64,000 nt of DNA from CAYNZP01 sp964401835 (GCA_964401835.1 CAYNZP010000001.1:186001-250000), one strand, 5' to 3'; positions 34,981-45,322 are shown, counted from the first letter of the stretch. Numbers and translations: made by a program. The notes: generated from the sequence alone by a model not told the origin.

Positions 34981-36072
34981 CTACAGCCCATGAATAGGGA
35001 ACAGAATTGTTTTGAGTTTTTCCAATGTTTCAGCCAGTTGGGCATCTACCTGTTTTGCGTAAGACTCATCGTGCGTAAGAGGTTTGTCTCGCAGATCCTC
35101 AGCCGTTGTCCCGCACAGAGCGGTCCACGCCAGTGCCCAGGCTCGAACCGTGTTTGGGATATTATAACCACCACCGCCGGCAGCTAATACCGGTTTGTTG
35201 AACTTCATTACACGTTCAATGACAGCTGCGTGAGTATTGTTGGTAAGGTTCAGGTGCGTCAGCGGGTCGCCGGCAAGGCCGTCCATTCCGAGTTGCAGGA
35301 CGATAACGTCCGGGTCGAATTTTTGCATAAGCACTGCTGCAGTCTGGTCGAAGGCGTCGAGGTATGCCTCATCGTATATTCCGGCTGGCAGCGGCACGTT
35401 TACGCTATAGCCAGCTGCATCAGCTGAGCCAATCTCGTTTTCAAAGCCCGTACCCGGGAAAAGCGTCCTGCCGCTTTCGTGCAGCGAGATGGTCATTACA
35501 TCGCTGCGATTATAGAAGGCCTCCTGCACGCCATCGCCGTGGTGGGCGTCGATGTCGAGGTACACAACCCTCTTGCCATTTTCTGCCAGGTGCTTGCACG
35601 CGATAGCGACGTCATTCATATAGCAAAAGCCCGACGCCCTCCCAGCGTGTGCGTGGTGAAGTCCGCCGGATGGGTTAAACGCGACGTTTGCCTGGCCGGA
35701 GAGTATAAGCTGGGCCCCTTTGAGTGAAGCTCCGCAGGCCAGGGCTGAATATTCGTACATGCCTTCAAAGGCTGGGCAGTCAGGCGTGCCGATGCCCATG
35801 CGGTACGTCTCGATGCTGAGAGCCCGGTTGGCTGGCTCGGAAAGTGCATCCAGATACTTTGCGGTGTGGAAATTCAGCAGTGCCTTTCTGTCGGCAGGGT
35901 CGGGTTCGACCTGTTGGTGATTCTCGCCAGAGAGCAAGCCCATCGACTTGAGCAGATCCCTAACTTGGCCGGCCCGGCTGGTGTTGAACGGCGACGAGGC
36001 TGGATAAGGAAGCTCATCCAACTGTTGGCAATGAATAAAAGCAGCGTTGATTGTGCGGTCTTCCTTCATCAT
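34981..36072 (-). CDS. acuC: Histone-deacetylase-family protein, AcuC-like
   Basis: A 363-aa zinc deacetylase. It shows the paired His (NPSGGLHHAHAGRASGFCYMND), zinc-ligand Asp and His (YLDIDAHHGDGVQEAF), the second Asp in LGMDGLAGDPL, and the substrate-site Gly/Tyr loop (AGGGGYN). It resembles AcuC, which in Bacillus deacetylates and activates acetyl-CoA synthetase. Acs is encoded five genes upstream on the same strand (38734-40722), which supports that role. Other class I HDAC-like activities cannot be excluded. Confidence 0.88.
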   Translation of the reverse strand: MMKEDRTINAAFIHCQQLDELPYPASSPFNTSRAGQVRDLLKSMGLLSGENHQQVEPDPADRKALLNFHTAKYLDALSEPANRALSIETYRMGIGTPDCPAFEGMYEYSALACGASLKGAQLILSGQANVAFNPSGGLHHAHAGRASGFCYMNDVAIACKHLAENGKRVVYLDIDAHHGDGVQEAFYNRSDVMTISLHESGRTLFPGTGFENEIGSADAAGYSVNVPLPAGIYDEAYLDAFDQTAAVLMQKFDPDVIVLQLGMDGLAGDPLTHLNLTNNTHAAVIERVMKFNKPVLAAGGGGYNIPNTVRAWALAWTALCGTTAEDLRDKPLTHDESYAKQVDAQLAETLEKLKTILFPIHGL

Positions 36073-36108
36073 TGGAATTTTAGCGCCCGTTACGCTTTAA
36101 ACTCTCGG

Positions 36109-36645
36109 CTATTTAACGATTTTGAGTATCTGCCTGAACTTATCGCCGCTGGCGACTTTTAGAAGCTCGAACACTGCAGTTTCGACGCTGGTTATCTCGG
36201 CACCGGCCGATTTTATCTTGTCCAGGCCTATCTGTTTGTTTTCGGGGGTGCGAGAACTGACGGCATCGGCTACTACATGCACGTCATAGCCGGCCTCGAT
36301 TAAGTCACGCGCTGTCTGGTAAACGCAGACGTGCGTCTCCATGCCGGCCAGGATTACCTGCTTTCGGGCGGTTGCTTTTACCGCATCGACAAAAGCCGGT
36401 TCGCCGCAGCAGCTGAAGGCTATTTTTGTTATCGCTTTATCACCCAGGATGGTTTTCAGCGGTTCAACAGTAGAGCCCAGGCCGTCAGGATTTTGCTCGG
36501 TGTAGATAATCGGCACTTCAAGGACATTCATGCTGTTTATGAGTTTTGCGGCGCCAGCTATCAACTCGTCCTTTTTATAAATGGCAGGAGCGAGTTTTTC
36601 CTGAATATCGACGATTACCAGAAGTGTGTTATCTGTATTCAACAT
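36109..36645 (-). CDS. Isochorismatase-like cysteine hydrolase (YcaC-related)
   Basis: 178 aa. The catalytic triad is visible: Asp13 (VIVDIQEKL), Lys74 (ITKIAFSCC) and Cys107 (METHVCVYQT). Fold and length match the cysteine-hydrolase superfamily (YcaC, isochorismatase, nicotinamidase). The zinc or substrate residues that would define a nicotinamidase are not evident, so the substrate is unassigned. 16 bases separate it from the upstream kinase-like gene and 36 from the deacetylase gene, suggesting one transcript. Confidence 0.87.
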   Translation of the reverse strand: MLNTDNTLLVIVDIQEKLAPAIYKKDELIAGAAKLINSMNVLEVPIIYTEQNPDGLGSTVEPLKTILGDKAITKIAFSCCGEPAFVDAVKATARKQVILAGMETHVCVYQTARDLIEAGYDVHVVADAVSSRTPENKQIGLDKIKSAGAEITSVETAVFELLKVASGDKFRQILKIVK

Positions 36646-36661
36646 TTCAAAAGCCTCTTAT

Positions 36662-37285
36662 TTAGATAGAGAATTCGGCGTTAATTCGCTGCCAGACGTC
36701 CTTGGCTGTGTCTTCGGCGGTTATTTTGAAGTTTACGACCCGGACGGACAACTCCCGATAGTGATCCAGTAGCGGCGCGACGCGTTTATTGAAAATATCC
36801 AGCTTTCGACTGACGAAGTCCTCATCGTCGTCTGTTCTCTGTGCCCTGTCGCCGCCGGTATCTTTGCTTATGCGTTCAAAGACAATCTGCGGAGTGCACG
36901 AGAGGTTTATCACGGCCTTGATTTGGGCTATCGCGTCGACGTCGTTGGCCTGGTCTATATGTCGCGGCAGGCCGTTGAGGATTAAGAAGTCTTCATCAGT
37001 CATCTGCTTTTCTTTGATGAAGGATTCGAGTATTCCCGCGGCGATGTAAAAATGCTCGTTTTCCAAAAGAGCACCGCTATTGAGCACTTCATTTAGAAAA
37101 TCGACGTCGCTTCGCTCGAGGTATTGCGGGGGCTTTGGAGCGGAAACTATTCTACGCAGCTGCGAGCCAAAATCGAAGTGAAAACACCTCCGGCCTGCCA
37201 GACCTTTTTGCGCAAGGAGATCGCCAAGTGGTGTCTTGCCCGAACCTGTCGGGCCCAGAAGCAAAATGGCTTGTGGTTTGTTCAT
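36662..37285 (-). CDS. Adenylate-kinase-like nucleoside monophosphate kinase
   Basis: 207 aa. P-loop GPTGSGKT (11-18), then the NMP-binding segment with DFGSQLRRI, the conserved Gly-Leu-Pro-Arg (ILNGLPRHIDQAND, about 99-112) where adenylate kinase has GFPR, and LID-like residues with RISKDTGGDRAQRTDDDEDFVSRKLDIF. It lacks the zinc-binding LID cysteines. NMP kinase activity is likely but the nucleotide is not certain. The upstream gap holds the terminator of the MFS gene, so this gene may begin its own transcript. Confidence 0.82.
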   Translation of the reverse strand: MNKPQAILLLGPTGSGKTPLGDLLAQKGLAGRRCFHFDFGSQLRRIVSAPKPPQYLERSDVDFLNEVLNSGALLENEHFYIAAGILESFIKEKQMTDEDFLILNGLPRHIDQANDVDAIAQIKAVINLSCTPQIVFERISKDTGGDRAQRTDDDEDFVSRKLDIFNKRVAPLLDHYRELSVRVVNFKITAEDTAKDVWQRINAEFSI

Positions 37286-37292
37286 CTTATTT

Positions 37293-37334
37293 AAAAAGAT
37301 AACCCTCGACCCGTGTTACCGGACCGAGGGTTAT
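37293..37334 (-). terminator. Terminator after the MFS transporter gene
   Basis: A 10-bp perfect stem (ATAACCCTCG at 37299-37308 with CGAGGGTTAT at 37325-37334) has a 16-base loop. On the minus strand it is followed by CTTTTTAAATA. Confidence 0.88.
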
Positions 37335-37360
37335 TGTAAATCAACTATATATGGTCCGGC

Positions 37361-38692
37361 TTACTCTGAAGCTGGTTCTTCCATATGATGCGGTGCCTTG
37401 AGAAGCAAGGTCACGATTGCGGCTACTATCAGCAGGCCAGCCGCGGTGTAGTAAGAATAGGTAAATACACCTGTTGCATCCTTAACATAGCCAGCCAGCT
37501 GTGCCAGGACGAAACCGCCAATGCCCCAAGCTGTGAAGACCAGGCCGTAGTTCATGCCGAAGTTCTTCAGGCCGTAGAAGTCCTTCGTTACCGACGGAAA
37601 CAGTGCCAGGTTAGAACCATAGTTCGCTCCGACCAACGCAGCCATGATCGCCAGCGCCGTAGCACTGCCAAGTATTTCTATGCTTTGTGCTTGTGAAAGC
37701 GCCAGAACCATAATTGCCTGAAAAACGAGGAACATGATAATGGTCGCTTTTCTTCCAAGCTTGTCTGAAAGTATTCCGGCGATGATTCGGCCGGCACCAT
37801 TACCAATGGCCAGCGCGACAACCGCGATTACACCGGCTTCCGCCTTGCCAAGTGTTTTGGCAATAGAAATGATCATCAGGCCTGCACCCGCACCGCATGC
37901 ATACATGAACCAAAGCAGCCAGAACTGCCAGGTCTTGAGCATCTCACCCGGTGTGAAGTTCTCTTTTTTCTTCTCGGCCGGGACTATGAGTTCCTCTTTC
38001 AGTTTTCCGACCCTGCCATATCCTTTTATGAACTGAAGCGCCTTATGCGGGGGTCGGAGAAGTTGGGCCAACCCGGCGACGATCACGAAGAAGCCTATGC
38101 CAAGTATCATCACCGTTGAGGTAAGGCCGACCATGCCGATTAGCCACGTGGCTAGAGGTGCGACATAGACGCTCGCAAGGCCGAACCCGCTGACCACGAT
38201 CCCGGCGATCATGCCCGTCTTGGCAGGCGGAAACCACTTGACTGCCGGTGGCGTCGCCGAGGCATAGCCAAAGCCGATACCCGCACCAGCCAAAACACCA
38301 AAGCCTATTATGAACCCGAATTGAGAGTCGCCCATGAGACTGGCCAATATCATGCCAACTCCGACAAGTATGCCGCCGATAGTCGCCACCAGCTTCGGAC
38401 TGAGTTTGTCCTGCATTCGCCCGGCTGGAACCATTATAAGACAGAATACCATGCATGCTATGGAGTAGGGCAGGGCCTTTTGTGACTGTGTCCAGCCCCA
38501 TCCTTCCTTATCCATGCCACCGGTGATTATGCTCCAACTGTATAGAACGCCAAGAGCAAGGTTGATGCCCATACCGGCGAAGGTGACGGACCAGCCATGG
38601 TTTTTTATGGGCTCCACGATAAGTTCTCCCTGTTCGGCAGGGGCGTCCTGCTCTGAAGGTGCTTCAAGTGTTTCGACCTCATTGGCCATCAT
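37361..38692 (-). CDS. MFS transporter, oxalate/formate antiporter (OFA) family
   Basis: A 443-aa, 12-helix carrier. The N-terminal block (GWSVTFAGMGINLALGVLYSWSII) is typical of the OFA family, which exchanges small organic acids such as oxalate/formate or imports acetate-like monocarboxylates. Helices 2 and 3 carry the MFS motif (GRMQDKLSPKL), and helix 8 the repeat (GILSDKLGRK). It lies 41 bases after acs on the same strand, so it may import the acid that Acs activates. Cannot tell acetate from oxalate or lactate by sequence alone. Confidence 0.88.
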   Translation of the reverse strand: MMANEVETLEAPSEQDAPAEQGELIVEPIKNHGWSVTFAGMGINLALGVLYSWSIITGGMDKEGWGWTQSQKALPYSIACMVFCLIMVPAGRMQDKLSPKLVATIGGILVGVGMILASLMGDSQFGFIIGFGVLAGAGIGFGYASATPPAVKWFPPAKTGMIAGIVVSGFGLASVYVAPLATWLIGMVGLTSTVMILGIGFFVIVAGLAQLLRPPHKALQFIKGYGRVGKLKEELIVPAEKKKENFTPGEMLKTWQFWLLWFMYACGAGAGLMIISIAKTLGKAEAGVIAVVALAIGNGAGRIIAGILSDKLGRKATIIMFLVFQAIMVLALSQAQSIEILGSATALAIMAALVGANYGSNLALFPSVTKDFYGLKNFGMNYGLVFTAWGIGGFVLAQLAGYVKDATGVFTYSYYTAAGLLIVAAIVTLLLKAPHHMEEPASE

Positions 38693-38733
38693 TTTACTCC
38701 ATCGAAATTAAAGGCTTACGGCGAAAAGCAGTT

Positions 38734-40722
<1,989 letters not shown>

Positions 40723-40773
40723 GGGGATGCTCCTTTCGTTTATGTGAATATTGTGGTTTTTTCGAGTTAAAAG

Positions 40774-40785
40774 ATTGTATACAAT
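40774..40785. promoter_or_regulatory. 12-bp palindrome in the acs promoter
   Basis: ATTGTATACAAT is a perfect 12-base palindrome overlapping the -10 box. It is a candidate operator for a dimeric regulator. Confidence 0.5.
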
Positions 40786-40809
40786 AAAACATTCCCTATT
40801 GTTTCTCAA
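40781..40809 (-). promoter_or_regulatory. Promoter of acs
   Basis: On the minus strand TTGAGA (40809-40804) and TATTGT (40786-40781) are 17 bases apart, about 60 bases before the GTG start. The interval 40723-41054 otherwise holds the tRNA-Arg promoter and no gene that I can see. Confidence 0.6.
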
Positions 40810-41006
40810 TTTCCAGCTAAAGCTGGTATTACTAGCCAAGCGTGGATTTTGCCAAAAAGGGGGATTTTGCTCATAAACTACCTGAAAGTCAACGGAAAAT
40901 AAGCCCATTATTGTTAAGAAAAAGTCAATTTCGCATTGTGGAACATCGAATTAATATATTTTCGCAAATTCAAAGAGTATTTCAGGGTTTCGAGCGAGTT
41001 GCGTAT

Positions 41007-41035
41007 TTGCACAAATTAGTCGGCTGTTATATATT
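41007..41035 (+). promoter_or_regulatory. Promoter of tRNA-Arg
   Basis: TTGCAC (41007-41012) and TATATT (41030-41035) are 17 bases apart, 19 bases before the tRNA. Confidence 0.65.
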
Positions 41036-41054
41036 CACAGAGTTGAAGTTTTCT

Positions 41055-41129
41055 GCGCCCGTAGCTCAGCCAGGATAGAGCGGCGGTTTCCTAAACCGCA
41101 GGTCAGAGGTTCGAGTCCTCTCGGGCGTA
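41055..41129 (+). tRNA. tRNA-Arg (CCT)
   Basis: A 75-base cloverleaf. Acceptor GCGCCCG pairs with CGGGCGT (one G-T end pair), the D-arm is GCTCAGCCAGGATAGAGC, and the anticodon stem GCGGT/ACCGC holds loop TTCCTAA, anticodon CCT. The T-arm is AGAGGTTCGAGTCCTCT. No encoded CCA. Its 3' end is the left boundary of the asr island. Confidence 0.96.
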
Positions 41130-41132
41130 TTA
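41112..41132 (+). repeat. attL-like repeat at tRNA-Arg 3' end
   Basis: The 21 bases CGAGTCCTCTCGGGCGTATTA (T-loop to just past the discriminator) recur without mismatch at 45265-45285. Confidence 0.85.
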
Positions 41133-41181
41133 TTGCATGGGTTATTCTGGCAATTATCAGGGAAATCGGGCGCCTTCGTCG

Positions 41182-41199
41182 TCCTAAACCGCAGGTCAG
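41182..41199 (+). repeat. Copy of the tRNA-Arg anticodon arm
   Basis: 18 bases (TCCTAAACCGCAGGTCAG) match tRNA-Arg positions 41089-41106 without mismatch, just left of the asrC stop. It covers the 3' half of the anticodon loop and stem and the variable region. Confidence 0.75.
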
Positions 41200-41215
41200 C
41201 TTGAACTAGCAAGAG

Positions 41216-42217
41216 TTAAGGATTGGCCGGCCCCTTTGCCCCTGGAACGGGTTTGGCAGGATAAGTGTAGCCTGGGTTTACGGTCTCAATGACTCGTTCG
41301 TCAGGTTGTAGTTGTACCCCCTGCAACACCATATCGTTGAAGGTCTGCCAACCGGCACGGTCGATGATGTAGCCCAAGTGCTCTTTAGGCTTGGACCTGT
41401 CGATATGCGTTTCGATAAACTTATACGTATTTCTGCAAATCGCCAGAATGGTACTCTCGGTAGCATTTTCTACAAACGTATTGGCCAGACGCGGGTTTCG
41501 TTTACCGGTTCGCCCTCCCAGAAGAATACGGTACACCTTTCGACCTCGATAGAACGCGCCCGTCGGACATTTGAGAATGCACTCACCACATTTCATGCAA
41601 TATTCCTCGTCCCGCACGATTCGGCAATTGTCGATGCTCAGGGCGTTAGTGATCTTGGCCCGACAGTTGTCCAGGCAAGCTTCGCAGGTAATGCAGCGTT
41701 CCTCATTGTACTCTGGAATTACATTGCCGATGATCCCGATATCATGCAGGTGCGCCTTTATGCAGTCATTTGGACAACCGGTAACGGCTACTTTGAAGTG
41801 GTAACTGTTGGGATAAATGGCCTCCTCAATTTTCTTTGCCAGTGCTGTTGTATCGAAGTTGGCAAACCGGCACACTCGGTTGCCGATACAAGCAGAAATA
41901 TTTCGTGTTCCAGCCTCGGGATAACCTCGCTGCGGATCTTCAAGAATGACGTTACAGTCTTTCTCGAGTTCTGCAATCATCCCGGCCATATGCTGATTAA
42001 TCGCGTTCAAATCGGACAGTTTTACCCCCGGTATCTCGTACCCTTGACGTGTAGTCAAGTGGACCGTTCCATTACCGAACTTTTCGGCCAGTTCCTGAAT
42101 TGCCGATAGATGTTTGGCCTGCATATGTCCGCCGGGAATCCGTACCCGAATGGCCGATTCTCCACGAACTTTGGAAATCCGAAACGCGTTTCTTGTTATC
42201 ATCTTCGTGTTAAACAT
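41216..42217 (-). CDS. asrC: Anaerobic sulfite reductase subunit C (siroheme)
   Basis: 333 aa, the catalytic subunit that reduces sulfite to sulfide on coupled siroheme and [4Fe-4S]. The siroheme-cluster cysteines are C110, C116, C148 and C152 (CIGNRVC ... CPNDC). A ferredoxin insert adds two more clusters (C175, C178, C181, C185 and C207, C210, C213, C217; CITCEACLDNC and CMKCGECILKC). The Arg residues that bind sulfite are plausible in VHLTTRQGYEIPG. It is the last gene of the asr operon, and its start overlaps the FNT gene by 8 bases. Confidence 0.95.
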   Translation of the reverse strand: MFNTKMITRNAFRISKVRGESAIRVRIPGGHMQAKHLSAIQELAEKFGNGTVHLTTRQGYEIPGVKLSDLNAINQHMAGMIAELEKDCNVILEDPQRGYPEAGTRNISACIGNRVCRFANFDTTALAKKIEEAIYPNSYHFKVAVTGCPNDCIKAHLHDIGIIGNVIPEYNEERCITCEACLDNCRAKITNALSIDNCRIVRDEEYCMKCGECILKCPTGAFYRGRKVYRILLGGRTGKRNPRLANTFVENATESTILAICRNTYKFIETHIDRSKPKEHLGYIIDRAGWQTFNDMVLQGVQLQPDERVIETVNPGYTYPAKPVPGAKGPANP

Positions 42218-42992
42218 TCTGGCTACTCTTCTCCTTACAGGTTGCCAGCCAGTACATCCCGCCTACAAACAGAGCGCCTCCCACTATGTTTCCGAGAGAT
42301 ACAAATAGCAGGTTTTTGCCAAACCCCATCCACGATATGTCGACGCCGTGTGGAGAAAATACCGACATTCCCAATAGCGTCATATTAGCGATGCTGTGTT
42401 CATACCCACAAGCGATGAAAGCAAAGAGACACCAGAAAATAAGAACACATTTGGCGGCGTCATTTTTCGTGCGGGCTGCACACCATAACGCCAGGCAAAC
42501 CAGCCAATTGCATAGTAGCCCCCTGACAAACATCTCCACGGGAGGCATGCTCATCTTGGCGGCAGAGACTTGCTGGATGAAGCCTATAGCATGCCCAAGC
42601 GCTCCGGAAGTTACGATCAGAAAGGCTAACAGGAGCGAGCCCAGCAGGTTGCCTATCCAGGAGAAACCCCAGACTCTCAGGAGTCCGGACAAGGACACCT
42701 GCTTGCGAGCGACGCCCAAGGTCATGATCATGTTGTTGCCGGTAAATAACTCGGCTCCGGCAAAGACAACCAGCGTCAAGGCGATTCCGAACGCCGAAGC
42801 CATCACAATCCGCACCCAGGCCGAACCGGATGCCGCCAGAGGGGCGCCTAGGCTGAAGATCAGTGCGATTCCGATTCCAATATACGCGCCTGCCAGAGCA
42901 GATGACGCAAGGTAGGAATACCTGGATCTATCAAGATAGGCTACCTTGTCCCTGGCTGTACGGGCCATTGAATCTACGTTATCAATATACAT
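42210..42992 (-). CDS. FNT-family channel, candidate hydrosulfide (HS-) channel
   Basis: A 260-aa membrane protein of the formate/nitrite transporter family. ATG 42992 has AGGAG at good spacing; the longer frame upstream is disfavoured. Six helices form two halves. Signature segments are AGAELFTGNNMIMTLG and the central His block GYEHSIANM, the same set as FocA/NirC. In Clostridioides difficile an FNT channel for HS- (HSC) is encoded with asrABC. This gene lies inside the asr operon, so export of sulfide is likelier than formate or nitrite transport. Activity is inferred. Confidence 0.85.
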   Translation of the reverse strand: MYIDNVDSMARTARDKVAYLDRSRYSYLASSALAGAYIGIGIALIFSLGAPLAASGSAWVRIVMASAFGIALTLVVFAGAELFTGNNMIMTLGVARKQVSLSGLLRVWGFSWIGNLLGSLLLAFLIVTSGALGHAIGFIQQVSAAKMSMPPVEMFVRGLLCNWLVCLALWCAARTKNDAAKCVLIFWCLFAFIACGYEHSIANMTLLGMSVFSPHGVDISWMGFGKNLLFVSLGNIVGGALFVGGMYWLATCKEKSSQNV

Positions 42993-43038
42993 TTCGTTAC
43001 TCCTAACATTTCTTTGTTTGCGGTCAAATGTTTGCTCA

Positions 43039-43854
43039 TCAGTCAATCAGTGACTTTGCCTCAACGTAGTTGAATACCGGGCCGTCGAGACACACATACT
43101 TGTCCTTTATGCGGCAATGGCCACACTTTCCTATGCCACACTTCATGTGGCGCTCAAATGAAAGCCAAATATTTGCTTGTTCCACACCATGTCGAAAAAG
43201 TTCCCTGACGCAGTTGTTCATCATCATTGCGGGACCAACGACAATCACTCGTGTATCCGATCCGATATTTTCGACATCTTTGATGAAGTCGACTACAAAC
43301 CCGATTCCACCATGCCAGATTTCATCGTCATCCACATGTGAATCCACCGTCACCAGAACGCCGGCGCTACGGGCCCATCGCTTGATTTGTTTGCGATAAA
43401 GGATGTGTCTGTTCGAGCGAAAACCAAGCAGGATATCCAGTTCTTTCAACGTCTGAGCCGGCGATTGGACGTAGTATTCCACTAAAGGCTTGATTGCGGC
43501 GACACCAGAGCCACCAGCAATAATCAGCAGGTGCTTGCCATCAAGCTGTTCGGTCGGGAACCCTTGGCCATACGGCCCCCTGATGCGCAATTCGTCGCCT
43601 ACTTTCAACTGAAACAGCCCCGATGTAACCTTGCCGACTCGCCGAACCATAATCTCTGCACTATCCGTGGAATTGCCACAGCTGCTGACTGCAACAGGCA
43701 CCTCACCAAATCCTGGAAGAGATACAATAATGAATTGGCCGGGCAGGAAATCTATGTTCCAAGCCAGCTGAAATGACCACTCATCCGACGTATGCTTGAT
43801 GATGCCCGTTATCGGAACCGATGCCCCAAGATAAATATTGTTCATGGATGTCAT
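43039..43854 (-). CDS. asrB: Anaerobic sulfite reductase subunit B (FAD, 2Fe-2S, NAD(P)H-binding)
   Basis: 271 aa. ATG 43854 overlaps the asrA stop (TAATG), so the genes are coupled; a longer frame upstream runs into asrA. An FAD/ferredoxin-reductase fold with FIIVSLPGFGEVPVAVSS and RIRGPYGQGFPTEQL, an NAD(P)H site (LLIIAGGSGVAAIKPLVEY), and a C-terminal [2Fe-2S] motif (CGIGKCGHCRIKDKYVC). It takes electrons from NAD(P)H and hands them through AsrA to AsrC. Confidence 0.93.
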   Translation of the reverse strand: MTSMNNIYLGASVPITGIIKHTSDEWSFQLAWNIDFLPGQFIIVSLPGFGEVPVAVSSCGNSTDSAEIMVRRVGKVTSGLFQLKVGDELRIRGPYGQGFPTEQLDGKHLLIIAGGSGVAAIKPLVEYYVQSPAQTLKELDILLGFRSNRHILYRKQIKRWARSAGVLVTVDSHVDDDEIWHGGIGFVVDFIKDVENIGSDTRVIVVGPAMMMNNCVRELFRHGVEQANIWLSFERHMKCGIGKCGHCRIKDKYVCLDGPVFNYVEAKSLID

Positions 43855-44876
43855 TATCGTTTGCCTCCAGCGACGATGACTTGATGGATGGTTTTCACGC
43901 AACGGGCCATACTGATATATTCTGGGCAAACTTCATCGCATCGGCCGCAACCTACGCACATTGGCCGGCCAAACCGTTTCGGAAAATCCCGAATCTTGTG
44001 GAGCACCTTGTAGCGCATCCGGTCTCCTTTGGCGAGACGGAAATCGTGCCCGCCCGCTAAAAGGCCGAAATTCTTCACTTGGCAAGAACTCCAAATCCGT
44101 CGACGATGATTTGCACTGGATGAATCGGTATCCTTAATGTCTTGAATGGAAAAACAACTGCACGTCGGACATGATGTATTACACCGTCCGCAAGCAATAC
44201 AGCGGTCGGTATATTGTTTCCATATCTCATTTTCAAAAAGACTGTTGTCGATATCCTCAACTTTTGGAAGAGGCACTGGATTGTGATTTTCCTTGGGAGA
44301 TCGTGGCTCAACAAAGGTCTCGGTTCCCTCAGTAAAATATTTGTCAAACTTATCATCCCGGATTTGAAATGCATATTCCCCCTCTTCCGGGCGGACAAAA
44401 ACGCAATAGTTTTTAGTCTCACTGGTCCCCATCGAAACGCAGAAACAATCCGGGAAAGGGGTATGGCATTCAAGCAGGAAACACCGAATGTTTTGACGCC
44501 GAGCCTTATAGTACGGATCTTCCAAGCCACCGCTTTCGAGGAATATTGAGTCCAGCACATCTAGTGCGTGAATATCGCAGGAACGCAGAAAAAGAATCAT
44601 GGGCCGAGAAGATATACCAGGCTGCGTCGGTTTTTTATGCGGTGGAGACGAGAACATCGTTTCCCGTGTAGGAAAAACCGCTGACTTAGCAGAAAAAAAA
44701 GTCTTGGCATGGAACTCGATCTGAGAAATCGAATTTACCTGCTCATAGGTCACCACATCCGTATCTGATAGTCGCCCTTCTCCCTCGATTAGTCTGGGAG
44801 CGATCAGATCGAAATCTTTTGCCAAGCGAGAGAAGGCTCCCTCTGCTTGCTCTTGTGAAAGTCTTACCATTTTCAC
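43854..44876 (-). CDS. asrA: Anaerobic sulfite reductase subunit A (iron-sulfur electron carrier)
   Basis: 340 aa. GTG 44876 is used because GGAG lies 8 bases upstream. Two ferredoxin-type motifs near the C-terminus (CIACGRCNTSCPTCSC and CVGCGRCDEVCPEYISM) bind [4Fe-4S] clusters; further residues before them (FLRSCDIHALDVLD, CHTPFPDCFCVSMG) match the AsrA family. It is the first gene of the operon. The region upstream (44877-45264) has no clear consensus promoter that I could find. Confidence 0.93.
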   Translation of the reverse strand: MKMVRLSQEQAEGAFSRLAKDFDLIAPRLIEGEGRLSDTDVVTYEQVNSISQIEFHAKTFFSAKSAVFPTRETMFSSPPHKKPTQPGISSRPMILFLRSCDIHALDVLDSIFLESGGLEDPYYKARRQNIRCFLLECHTPFPDCFCVSMGTSETKNYCVFVRPEEGEYAFQIRDDKFDKYFTEGTETFVEPRSPKENHNPVPLPKVEDIDNSLFENEIWKQYTDRCIACGRCNTSCPTCSCFSIQDIKDTDSSSANHRRRIWSSCQVKNFGLLAGGHDFRLAKGDRMRYKVLHKIRDFPKRFGRPMCVGCGRCDEVCPEYISMARCVKTIHQVIVAGGKR

Positions 44877-45036
44877 TACTTATTCTCCGGTCCAGCCCGT
44901 GGGGCCATCCAAGATGTATTGAACTCGCCTGTGATTGCCTCGCAAGGAGTATCCGAAACGAGCATGCATGGGAATATGCAAATGTCGTACCAATAATACG
45001 CTAATAATTTCCCAACAAGGTGATAGCTGGGAATTT

Positions 45037-45055
45037 AGCCCGAAACGGGCTTTTT
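45037..45055 (+). terminator. Orphan hairpin terminator inside the asr island
   Basis: AGCCCG (45037-45042) pairs with CGGGCT (45046-45051), a 3-base loop, then TTTT. No plus-strand gene precedes it; it may be left from a lost gene or shape transcription into the island. Confidence 0.7.
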
Positions 45056-45095
45056 CTTCCTGAAAAAGGCTCGGAGAGCCTTAATTCCGGAAAAG

Positions 45096-45141
45096 AAAAG
45101 GGACAAATTTGTCGTACCGGCGAGGAAAAAGGACAATTTTG
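45096..45141 (+). repeat. Degenerate 30-bp-period repeat
   Basis: AAAAGGGACAAATTTG (45096-45111) and AAAAAGGACAATTTTG (45126-45141) match at 14 of 16 positions with a 30-bp period. Possibly remains of a mobile-element end; no transposase is visible. Confidence 0.4.
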
Positions 45142-45264
45142 GCACTCCCGCCATAACTTGTTGCTGACTTGCATCTAAGCTCAAACGTAACGGAAGGCAG
45201 TGACACCGATTTAGGCCTTTTCCAGGTTATTTAGATGGCCCGAACCTCTTTATGGCAAGCGTAG

Positions 45265-45285
45265 CGAGTCCTCTCGGGCGTATTA
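45265..45285 (+). repeat. attR-like displaced copy of the tRNA-Arg 3' end
   Basis: Identical over 21 bases to 41112-41132, in the same orientation, with no other tRNA parts around it. It marks the right end of the asr island. Confidence 0.85.
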
Positions 45286-45322
45286 CTGTAAGTCCTTCAA
45301 AGTTGAGGTATAAATCCATCAG

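Larger units (their letters stand above)
41112..45285. mobile_element. Probable integrated island carrying the asr operon
   Basis: It is about 4.15 kb from the tRNA-Arg 3' end to a direct repeat of that end. Contents: the asrA-asrB-FNT-asrC operon on the minus strand, plus a non-coding tail with a fragment of the tRNA anticodon arm near the left end (41182-41199) and a 30-bp-period degenerate repeat. There is no integrase, excisionase or transposase gene. Geometry fits integration at a tRNA gene: intact tRNA at one end, displaced 3' fragment in the same orientation at the other. The mobilising enzyme must have been lost or acted in trans. Confidence 0.6.
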
